This document shows positions 1 to 6,238 of a DNA stretch of 13,368 nucleotides, piece after piece; positions within the stretch are counted from its first letter, which is position 1; every line of letters starts with the position of its first letter. The DNA comes from an uncultured Mucispirillum sp. GTDB lineage: Bacteria > Chrysiogenota > Deferribacteres > Deferribacterales > Mucispirillaceae. A program made the translations under genes and the position numbers. Below the pieces are notes generated by a model, which was given only the letters and a program-made list of their open reading frames with translations, was not told where the DNA came from and did no database searches. The stretch lies in the NCBI GenBank assembly GCA_937890655.1, contig CALADT010000180.1, positions 1-13,368 of the forward strand. Reading direction: 5' to 3'.

Positions 1-164
1 TAAAGATTATGGCCAGTTCTTTGAAAATCAACTTCAATATCTTTATCGTCTACACTTAAAACAAATGCACTAGAACCTACACATTTTATTAATACAACAG
101 ATTCTTTGTCATATCCTTCTGGTATAGCGTAATATTTAGTTGCTGCTATGTTGCTACATTTCAT
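1..164 (-). CDS. Partial CDS, probable biotin-carrier subunit of the acyl-CoA carboxylase
   Basis: The first 54 codons of a gene that runs off the left edge of the window. The ATG at 164 has a strong Shine-Dalgarno (GGGAGG, about 171-177) and starts 15 nt after the biotin carboxylase stop, so it is the third gene of the carboxylase operon. The visible residues begin MKCSNIAATKYYAIPEGYD and continue into alternating beta-strand-like stretches (VVLIKCVG, AFVLSVDDKDIEVDF). This resembles the beta-barrel (BT) linker that precedes the biotinyl domain in propionyl-CoA carboxylase alpha chains. The biotin-acceptor MKM motif would lie outside the window, so the carrier function is inferred from context and this partial fold likeness. 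The CDS itself is well supported; the product name is tentative. Confidence 0.65.
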   Translation of the reverse strand, partial: MKCSNIAATKYYAIPEGYDKESVVLIKCVGSSAFVLSVDDKDIEVDFQRTGHNL

Positions 165-179
165 ATAAACTTCCTCCCT

Positions 180-1697
180 TTAGAATCTGTTTGCAATTTT
201 CTGCATTTTACCATAATGTTTCCATAAAGATTCGCCTACTTCCGGCACAGTGGTAGCTTTTGCTGCTGCTTCCTGTTCTGATATATATTGCATAAGGGAA
301 GCTGCCACTATTGCAACAGTTGGGTCTAGCTCTTTACGTCTTTTTAAGTCTTCTTTATCAAATTTCGTATCAATAAAAGTTGTATCATAAACACCACTTA
401 AAAATGTAGTGTTTTTCATAACTCTTTGATGGAAAGGTATGGTTGTTTTAATACCTAGTATTTTATATTCCAAAAGTGAGCGTTCCATATTTTGTATAGC
501 TCTTTCCCTTGTTCTACCCCATGTAGTAAGTTTTGCAATCATTGGGTCATAAAAAAGTGGCACGTTGTAACCTTCATGGGCTGCATGGTCCACACGGACA
601 TTTCTTCCTGTTGGTGGCTCATGGACAGTGATTGTGCCAGGGGAAGGAATAAATCCGTTTTCTGGGTCTTCTGCATATATTCTACATTCTATTGCATGTC
701 CTTGTTTTATGATTTCATCTTGTTTATAAGGTAGTGTATCACCATTTGCAACAGATATCATATCACGGACTAAATCTACCCCTGTAACCATTTCTGTAAC
801 AGGGTGTTCCACTTGCAAACGAGTATTCATTTCAAGGAAATAAAAGTTTTGATGTTTATCCACCATATACTCTAATGTGCCTGCACTATAATAACCTATT
901 TTTTTACAAGCGTTTACACTAACTTCTAACATTTTTTGCCTTGTTTCTTGGCTTATGTATGGGGAAGGTGCTTCTTCTATAACTTTTTGGTGGCGACGTT
1001 GGATAGAGCATTCCCTGTCATAAAGATGTATAACATTACCATGTTTATCACCTATAACTTGCACTTCCACATGGTGTGGTTCTTCCACATATTTTTCAAT
1101 ATACACATCACCGTTACCAAAAGCACGTTCAGCTTCTGATACTGCCATATTAAACATATCTTCTAATTCTTCTCTTTTATCCACAAGACGCATACCTTTA
1201 CCACCACCGCCGGCAACAGCTTTAAGCATAACAGGAAACCCTATACTATCTGCTGTTTTATAAAGGTCATCTATACTTTTTACAGGGTCTTTTGTGCCAG
1301 GGACAATAGGAACACCAGCATCAGACATAATTTTTCTAGCCCCTGTTTTTGAACCCATATCAATAATATGTTGAGCAGAAGGGCCAATAAAAATAACGCC
1401 TGCTTTTTCACACTCTTTCACAAAGTCAGCATTTTCTGATAAAAACCCATACCCTGGGTGGATTGCTGCCCCTGTTTTTTTAGCTATTTCAAGTATTTTT
1501 TCAGGTTTTAAGTAAGATGTATCATCTTCGCTGTCTGATATACAGTATGCTTCATCAGCATACCTAACATGTGGCGCACCTCTATCAACATGAGTATATA
1601 CTGCCACTGTTTGTAAACGTAACATTTTTGCTGCACGGAATACTCTAATAGCTATTTCTCCACGGTTAGCAGCTAATACTTTTTGAATTTTTGCCAT
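180..1697 (-). CDS. accC: Biotin carboxylase subunit of acetyl/propionyl-CoA carboxylase
   Basis: ATP-dependent carboxylation of the biotin on the carrier protein, using bicarbonate; the first half-reaction of acyl-CoA carboxylase. The 505-residue protein has the N-terminal biotin carboxylase domain (about 3-110, KVLAANRGEIAIRVFRAA), the ATP-grasp domain (about 115-320) with the glycine loop AGGGGKG at 162-168, the EVQVIGDKHG and RECSIQRRHQK motifs, the active-site stretch EMNTRLQVEHP at 289-299, and the C-terminal domain to about 445. It is some 55 residues longer than stand-alone AccC. This tail is typical of the separate biotin carboxylase subunits of propionyl-CoA- or pyruvate-type carboxylases, where it leads toward the carrier domain. 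The ATG at 1697 has AAGGAG about 7 nt upstream. It lies 15 nt after the carboxyltransferase gene and is surely co-transcribed. No catalytic residue appears to be missing. Confidence 0.95.
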   Translation of the reverse strand: MAKIQKVLAANRGEIAIRVFRAAKMLRLQTVAVYTHVDRGAPHVRYADEAYCISDSEDDTSYLKPEKILEIAKKTGAAIHPGYGFLSENADFVKECEKAGVIFIGPSAQHIIDMGSKTGARKIMSDAGVPIVPGTKDPVKSIDDLYKTADSIGFPVMLKAVAGGGGKGMRLVDKREELEDMFNMAVSEAERAFGNGDVYIEKYVEEPHHVEVQVIGDKHGNVIHLYDRECSIQRRHQKVIEEAPSPYISQETRQKMLEVSVNACKKIGYYSAGTLEYMVDKHQNFYFLEMNTRLQVEHPVTEMVTGVDLVRDMISVANGDTLPYKQDEIIKQGHAIECRIYAEDPENGFIPSPGTITVHEPPTGRNVRVDHAAHEGYNVPLFYDPMIAKLTTWGRTRERAIQNMERSLLEYKILGIKTTIPFHQRVMKNTTFLSGVYDTTFIDTKFDKEDLKRRKELDPTVAIVAASLMQYISEQEAAAKATTVPEVGESLWKHYGKMQKIANRF

Positions 1698-1712
1698 AGT
1701 TATCTCCTTAAC

Positions 1713-3257
1713 TTAGAGTGGTATATTACCGTGTTTACGAGGCAGGTTGCCAACACGTTTATTGGCAAGCATTTCAAAAGCACGAATAAGTTTTGGTCTT
1801 GTAACAGCAGGTTCAATAATTTCATCAATATAACCTAACTCTGCTGCTCTATATGGGTTTGCAAATGTATCTCTATACTCTTGAACTAATTCTTTTTCTT
1901 TTGCCACAGGGTCAGAACTTTCTGCAATATCTTTTCTTGATAAGATTTTTACAGCACCTTCAGGCCCCATAACAGCAATTTCTGCAGTAGGGTACGCATA
2001 GTTAATATCGCCCCTTAAATGTTTTGAGCTCATAACATCATAAGCACCACCATATGCTTTTCTAGTGATTAATGTAACTTTTGGCACTGTTGCTTCGCAA
2101 TAAGCATATAAGAGTTTTGCACCGTGCCTAATAATACCACCTTTTTCTTCACTAACTCCAGGCATAAACCCTGGAACGTCTACTAATGTAAGTAATGGTA
2201 TATTAAAAGCATCACAAAAACGAACAAATCTACCTGCTTTTACAGAAGCATCTACATTTAAAGCGCCTGCTAAAACTTGTGGTTGGTTTGCAACTATACC
2301 AACAGTTTTACCATTAAGCCTTGCATAACCTATAATAATATTTTTTGCAAAATCTTCCTGCACTTCAAAGAAATGGCCGTCATCTACTACTTTTTTAATA
2401 ACTTCTTTCATATCATACGGCATATTTGGGTTATCTGGCACAATAGTTTCTAAATTAGGTTCAAGTCTGTTTGCATCATCAATAGTTGCTTTAAACGGTG
2501 CTTCTTCCATATTGTTTTGTGGAAGGTATGACATTAATTCCCTAACTTTTACTATACAATCTGTATCGTTTTCTGTGGCAAAGTGGGCTACACCTGAAGT
2601 GGCATTATGCACAGAACAACCGCCTAAATCTTCTTTTGTAACATCTTCGTTAGTAACAGTTTTAATAACATCAGGTCCAGTTAAAAACATATAGCTTGTA
2701 TCTTTTACCATAAATATAAAGTCAGTTAATGCTGGAGAATAAACTGCACCACCAGCACAAGGACCCATAATAGCACTTATTTGGGGAATAACACCTGATG
2801 ATAATGTGTTTCTAAGGAAAATATCTGCATAACCTGCAAGAGATTGCACACCTTCTTGAATACGCGCGCCACCGGAATCGTTTAAACCAATAACAGGAGC
2901 ACCCATATTAACAGCCATATCCATTATTTTACATATTTTTTCTGATAATGTTTTGGATAATGAACCACCAAATACTGTAAAATCTTGTGCAAATACAAAA
3001 ACAGTTCTACCATTAATAAGACCCGTTCCTGTTACTACACCATCACCTAAGTATTTTTGTTTTTCCATACCAAAGTTTGTGCACCTGTGGGTAACATACT
3101 TATCAAATTCCATAAATGTGCCTTTATCAAGTAGAAGGTCAATTCTTTCTCTGGCAGTTAGTTTGCCTGATTGATGTTGTTTTTCAATTCTTTGGATACC
3201 ACCACCAAGCTCTGCTTGTTGGGAAAGCTCCCTAAGTTTTTCAATTTTTTCCTGCAT
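1713..3257 (-). CDS. pccB: Acyl-CoA carboxylase carboxyltransferase (propionyl-CoA carboxylase beta type)
   Basis: Transfers the carboxyl group from carboxybiotin to an acyl-CoA, most likely making methylmalonyl-CoA from propionyl-CoA; the family also includes MmdA of methylmalonyl-CoA decarboxylase. It has two crotonase-like carboxyltransferase domains. The N-terminal one has TARERIDLLLD, the oxyanion region with NDSGGARIQEG, and GPCAGGAVYSPALTDF. The C-terminal one has QPQVLAGALNVDAS, VDVPGFMPG, GGIIRHGAKLLYA, ITRKAYGGAYDVMSSKHL and PTAEIAVMGPEGA. Counting from the TTG at 3263, the Asp in GGAYDVM is residue 409; Asp at this place is the residue linked to propionyl- over acetyl-CoA preference in actinobacterial enzymes. 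I chose ATG 3257 (514 aa): its AAGGAG lies 8 nt upstream, whereas the in-frame TTG at 3263 would have only a 2-nt spacing. It is the first gene of the operon. The companion biotin carboxylase points to an ATP-driven carboxylase rather than a decarboxylase. Confidence 0.93.
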   Translation of the reverse strand: MQEKIEKLRELSQQAELGGGIQRIEKQHQSGKLTARERIDLLLDKGTFMEFDKYVTHRCTNFGMEKQKYLGDGVVTGTGLINGRTVFVFAQDFTVFGGSLSKTLSEKICKIMDMAVNMGAPVIGLNDSGGARIQEGVQSLAGYADIFLRNTLSSGVIPQISAIMGPCAGGAVYSPALTDFIFMVKDTSYMFLTGPDVIKTVTNEDVTKEDLGGCSVHNATSGVAHFATENDTDCIVKVRELMSYLPQNNMEEAPFKATIDDANRLEPNLETIVPDNPNMPYDMKEVIKKVVDDGHFFEVQEDFAKNIIIGYARLNGKTVGIVANQPQVLAGALNVDASVKAGRFVRFCDAFNIPLLTLVDVPGFMPGVSEEKGGIIRHGAKLLYAYCEATVPKVTLITRKAYGGAYDVMSSKHLRGDINYAYPTAEIAVMGPEGAVKILSRKDIAESSDPVAKEKELVQEYRDTFANPYRAAELGYIDEIIEPAVTRPKLIRAFEMLANKRVGNLPRKHGNIPL

Positions 3258-3296
3258 AGACAATACTCCTTACTTAAGATTATTTGCTATACACCT

Positions 3297-3325
3297 ATTC
3301 AACACCATAAAAAACAATATGTCAA
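3297..3325 (-). promoter_or_regulatory. Putative sigma70 promoter of the carboxylase operon
   Basis: Read on the minus strand, a perfect -35 TTGACA (3325-3320) is followed after 17 nt by TTGAAT (3302-3297, four of six matches to TATAAT). The predicted transcription start near 3290 leaves a leader of about 33 nt before ATG 3257. The right spacing and good -35 support it; the -10 is only fair. Confidence 0.5.
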
Positions 3326-3498
3326 CCATAAATTAAGATAAAAAAAGTATATTTTAAGATTTATTTAGGATAAAATTTTAATGCACAACTATTATATAGT
3401 AAAAAATAGCTAAAGTAAATAATTAATTTAAAATATAAAAATAAAGTTATTTTTTAAAACATATTTTCTAATATAAGAAAAATATTAAGAATTTATAC

Positions 3499-3527
3499 TT
3501 GTATGAAATAAAAATTTATAGTAGAAT
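3499..3527 (+). promoter_or_regulatory. Putative promoter of the YihY-type membrane protein gene
   Basis: TTGTAT (3499-3504) and TAGAAT (3522-3527) are separated by 17 nt, with a start point predicted near 3534, about 20 nt before the probable TTG start codon. The -10 is five of six to consensus and the -35 only three of six. In such AT-rich DNA this is suggestive, not certain. The rest of the divergent intergenic region (3326-3498) is featureless A/T-rich sequence with no RNA gene or ORF that I can see. Confidence 0.4.
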
Positions 3528-3553
3528 ATTTTATTAAAATTTTGGGGGCTATT

Positions 3554-4804
3554 TTGCAGGATAAATTTTTATCATCTACCACAGATATAATAGATAAAAT
3601 AGATATTGAACCTGTTGAATTTATAAAATCATTTTATCCACTTACTTTATTAAGAAGAATATATTTATCATTTAGTTTTTTTTCCAGCAAAAGCCTTATA
3701 AACCATGCTGCTTCAGGGGCTTTTTATTTTCTTTTATCTATTGTGCCACTTGCATTATTTTTTGTATTTGTTTTAGATGTATGGTTATCAGAATATGGTA
3801 AAGTGTCAGACTATTTTTTTCAACTATTATCTGAAATTAACCCTCAGTTAAATAAACAGTTTTTTGAAAATCTAGGGCTTTTATGGAGTTCTAGGTTAAT
3901 ATTTATGAGTATTCGTAATGGGTTTGATATAATATTTCCTTCCACAAAACAAAGGGGGTTAATTAAAAATAACCTTATATCGCTTATATTTTTACCTATT
4001 ATATTTGTAGCAACTATTGTATTTTTTGTTGGCAGTGCTGTAATTAAGCAAATAGATAGATTAATAGTTATGTTTAAGTTAGATGAATTTATTGATTTAT
4101 CATTTCTTTCCCATTTATCTGGGTTTTATCCTGCTTTGCTTGCTGTTTTTATAGCATTTATTTTATACAGGTTTATTCCTAATATGAAAATAAAAGGCAC
4201 ATACGCACTTACAGGTGCAATATTATTTGTTGTATCCATGTATTTTACTCAAAAAATATTAGGTATGTTTATTTCATGGACAAAATATCAAATATTATAC
4301 GGCGTAATAAGTGCCTTAATTATTTCTCTTTTTTGGACATATATTTTATTTTCGCTTTTTTATTTTTTTGCTATGTTTATATATGTGCAAAGCCATTATA
4401 TGGAGCTTGAATTTATTAAATGGTATAACTGTGTAAATGGTAGTGGTAATTTTGTAGATAATTTATTTTTTAATAACTCGCTTACTTCTTTTAAGCAGTA
4501 TGAAAAAACTATTATGAAAGATGAAGTAATATATAGTAGTAACCAAACAGGTGGTTTTATATTTCTACTTTTATCAGGAGTTGTATTTATTGAAAAAAAT
4601 AAAGTATTTTTGGAAGATATAGCAGTAAATTCTTTTTTTGGAGAAAGTGGTGTGCTAGGAGATTTAAAATATAAAAATGATGCAGTATGCCAAGTTCCAG
4701 GCTATATATTAAAATTACCAAAAGAAGTTTATGATAAAATAACCCATGCTAACCCAGATATTACTCAGCTTTTACTTACTAACTTAATTGAACGTAGGTA
4801 TTAA
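3554..4804 (+). CDS. YihY/UPF0761-family membrane protein fused to a cyclic-nucleotide-binding-like domain
   Basis: An inner-membrane protein of the YihY (formerly RNase BN-like/BrkB) family, whose function is unsettled; it is not a proven ribonuclease. Numbered from the in-frame TTG at 3542, hydrophobic segments lie at about 59-81, 146-168, 196-212, 221-240 and 253-282, with the family's ASGAFYFLLSIVPLALF first helix and the WTYILFSLFYFFAMFIYVQ last helix. After about residue 300 the protein is soluble. Residues 338-420 look like a CAP/cNMP-binding barrel: GGFIFLLLSGVV, then FFGESGVLGDL at 365-375, then a C-terminal helix. The arginine that normally follows the FGE motif and holds the cyclic phosphate seems to be missing (KNDAVCQV), so a different or no ligand is possible. 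The TTG at 3554 is preceded by GGGGG at 5 nt; TTG 3542 (420 aa) is the alternative. The gene overlaps mqnB tail to tail by 26 bp. Confidence 0.82.
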   Translation: MQDKFLSSTTDIIDKIDIEPVEFIKSFYPLTLLRRIYLSFSFFSSKSLINHAASGAFYFLLSIVPLALFFVFVLDVWLSEYGKVSDYFFQLLSEINPQLNKQFFENLGLLWSSRLIFMSIRNGFDIIFPSTKQRGLIKNNLISLIFLPIIFVATIVFFVGSAVIKQIDRLIVMFKLDEFIDLSFLSHLSGFYPALLAVFIAFILYRFIPNMKIKGTYALTGAILFVVSMYFTQKILGMFISWTKYQILYGVISALIISLFWTYILFSLFYFFAMFIYVQSHYMELEFIKWYNCVNGSGNFVDNLFFNNSLTSFKQYEKTIMKDEVIYSSNQTGGFIFLLLSGVVFIEKNKVFLEDIAVNSFFGESGVLGDLKYKNDAVCQVPGYILKLPKEVYDKITHANPDITQLLLTNLIERRY

Positions 4805-5438
4805 TTAATAAATCAAGGGCATTTTTTAAGTTTTTACCTGCTGTTTTTATATCCCAGTTTTGTGTTTTTATGTCCCCACAATAGTTGGAAACAGCACGCA
4901 CTTGTTGGGGCAGTACATTAAATTTATTAGCAGAATTACCAAAAGAAGCTCCTTCCATATTTTCCACTAAAGCATTTGTTTTTAAGTGATATTTATTTGA
5001 TAAACTATTAAACTGTGGAATAAAAGAAACCGTATTAGAGTCTACTTGTTTAAAACTATCAGTTATTTGAAATTTGCCACAATTATCATTCGCTAATATA
5101 AACCCTTTTTCATGAAGTAATGTAATATTTTTGCCATCGTAGTTACATTCATCCACAAAGAAGTCGTTTTTAATAGTAACAACATCCCCAATATTTAAGC
5201 CACTATTATAATAAGCACCACATATGCCTGTGAGTATAGGGTATTTTACTTTAAACTGAGAAAAGAAAAGGGCAGATGTAAAAGCAGCATTTGTTTTGCC
5301 ACAACCTGTTATAACAACAGGGTATGATTTATAATAGGAAATATTAAAGGAATTATACACTTTAAAATCAGATATATTTAATAACTTTTCTGCCTCTAAA
5401 AATGTAGGTATAAAAAATACAATATCTTTATTAAACAT
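4779..5438 (-). CDS. mqnB: Futalosine hydrolase (menaquinone biosynthesis)
   Basis: A nucleoside phosphorylase-fold hydrolase that removes the base from futalosine to give dehypoxanthine futalosine, in the futalosine route to menaquinone. The 219-residue protein fits the family length. Visible motifs are VVITGCGKTNAAF at 41-53, the ribose-contact region LTGICGAY at 69-76, VENMEGASFG at 158-167 (the Met-Glu pair that binds ribose), and RAVSNYCGD at 181-189 followed by NWDI at 194-197, a block characteristic of MqnB rather than MTA/SAH nucleosidase. The ATG at 5438 lies 2 nt after the upstream gene's stop and has no clear Shine-Dalgarno, so translation is probably coupled. The last 26 bp overlap the convergent YihY-type gene. 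5'-methylthioadenosine/SAH nucleosidase is the main alternative but fits less well. Confidence 0.85.
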   Translation of the reverse strand: MFNKDIVFFIPTFLEAEKLLNISDFKVYNSFNISYYKSYPVVITGCGKTNAAFTSALFFSQFKVKYPILTGICGAYYNSGLNIGDVVTIKNDFFVDECNYDGKNITLLHEKGFILANDNCGKFQITDSFKQVDSNTVSFIPQFNSLSNKYHLKTNALVENMEGASFGNSANKFNVLPQQVRAVSNYCGDIKTQNWDIKTAGKNLKNALDLLINTYVQLS

Positions 5439-5440
5439 AT

Positions 5441-6019
5441 TTATTCTGTAATATATTTGTTCCTATATTCTGCAGCAGTATTTAAAGCCCTTAAATATTC
5501 GCTTTTTGCTAAAAGTTTTATATTGCTTTCTTCATTACCCATAATAAACCTTTTTATTATTTCTTCATCAGTTAAGTTTTTTAGTTTAAGTTTTGATAAT
5601 GTTTCAGCTGCTGCCATAATATTTTCTTCCGTATCGTATGGGTTTGTGAAAGAGCTTTGGTTAAAATCATAAAAAGAGATTGCAGAAAGCCCCATGCCAC
5701 CTGTTAATGTTATGGAGTATTGGTTATCTTTTAATATAAGTAAAGCAAGCATATTATAATCAACACCATATATTTCTGCTGCTTTATCCATATATATTTC
5801 TATATCTTCTTGGGAGATTTCTTCCATATTAACACCTGTTTCAAAAATAAAATTTTTACTAAGGTAATACATAGAAATAACACGTTCATCATAAAAAGAC
5901 GGATTAACTAACTGTTTAAAATTAAAACTAACTAAAAAGGATATTATATTAATTAGTAATAAAAAACTTATACCTATAAAAAGAATTCTAAAATATATTT
6001 TTTGCAAGATAATACCCAT
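5441..6019 (-). CDS. Membrane-anchored, degenerate lytic-transglycosylase-like protein
   Basis: A 192-residue protein with one N-terminal membrane segment (about 11-32), which suggests a periplasmic domain tethered to the inner membrane. Residues about 76-145 follow the layout of a soluble lytic transglycosylase (SLT) domain: AAEIYGVDYNMLALLI, then GGMGLSAISFYDFN where SLT enzymes have GA(x)GLMQ, then NPYDTEENIMAAAETLSKL like the DP..NI..G..YL signature. The usual ES after the AVI helix, which includes the catalytic Glu, reads KDNQYS here, so the key acid is absent. It may bind peptidoglycan without cutting it, or be a diverged enzyme. The ATG at 6019 lacks a convincing Shine-Dalgarno. It is the first gene of a two-gene unit with mqnB; no functional link between them is obvious. 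Confidence 0.7.
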   Translation of the reverse strand: MGIILQKIYFRILFIGISFLLLINIISFLVSFNFKQLVNPSFYDERVISMYYLSKNFIFETGVNMEEISQEDIEIYMDKAAEIYGVDYNMLALLILKDNQYSITLTGGMGLSAISFYDFNQSSFTNPYDTEENIMAAAETLSKLKLKNLTDEEIIKRFIMGNEESNIKLLAKSEYLRALNTAAEYRNKYITE

Positions 6020-6046
6020 AAATTATATGTTTTTTATGGTTCTAGG

Positions 6047-6073
6047 AATATATTATAATTATAATATTGTCAA
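6047..6073 (-). promoter_or_regulatory. Putative promoter of the SLT-like/mqnB pair
   Basis: On the minus strand a perfect TTGACA (6073-6068) is followed by TATATT (6052-6047) after 15 nt. The sequence between also contains two overlapping TATAAT hexamers at non-functional distances. The spacing is shorter than ideal, so the exact -10 is uncertain. Confidence 0.4.
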
Positions 6074-6169
6074 GTATTTTATTATTTATTTATATATTTA
6101 TGTAAAAAAATATTTGCTTAAATTACATAATGAAAATGTAGAAAAATTAATATAATAAAAAAATTTATC

Positions 6170-6197
6170 TTGAGAAAAATAAATTATGTAATATAAT
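6170..6197 (+). promoter_or_regulatory. Putative sigma70 promoter of clpC
   Basis: TTGAGA (6170-6175) and a perfect TATAAT (6192-6197) are separated by 16 nt. The predicted start near 6204 gives a leader of about 35 nt before the clpC ATG, whose Shine-Dalgarno TGGAGA lies at 6229-6234. I see no CIRCE or CtsR-like heat-shock operator. Confidence 0.6.
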
Positions 6198-6238
6198 ATA
6201 TATGAAAAAGTATAAATTTACATATACTGGAGAAATGA

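Noticed and set aside
492..1139. Plus-strand ORFs of 80 and 67 codons inside the biotin carboxylase gene
   Set aside because: They are antisense to a fully conserved gene, show no family features and lack ribosome sites.
2512..3174. Plus-strand ORFs of 60 and 73 codons inside the carboxyltransferase gene
   Set aside because: Antisense shadows of a conserved coding sequence with no supporting signals.
3544..3548. Five-G run at the start of the YihY-type gene as another phase-variable tract
   Set aside because: Five G is short, and it is better explained as part of the ribosome-binding region for TTG 3554.
3258..3553. Riboswitch, small RNA or small gene in the divergent intergenic region
   Set aside because: Very A/T-rich with no conserved-looking stem set and no ORF with a ribosome site; only promoter-like boxes can be supported.
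5457..5672. Plus-strand 71-codon ORF inside the SLT-like gene
   Set aside because: Antisense shadow; the minus-strand frame has domain-like features and operon context.
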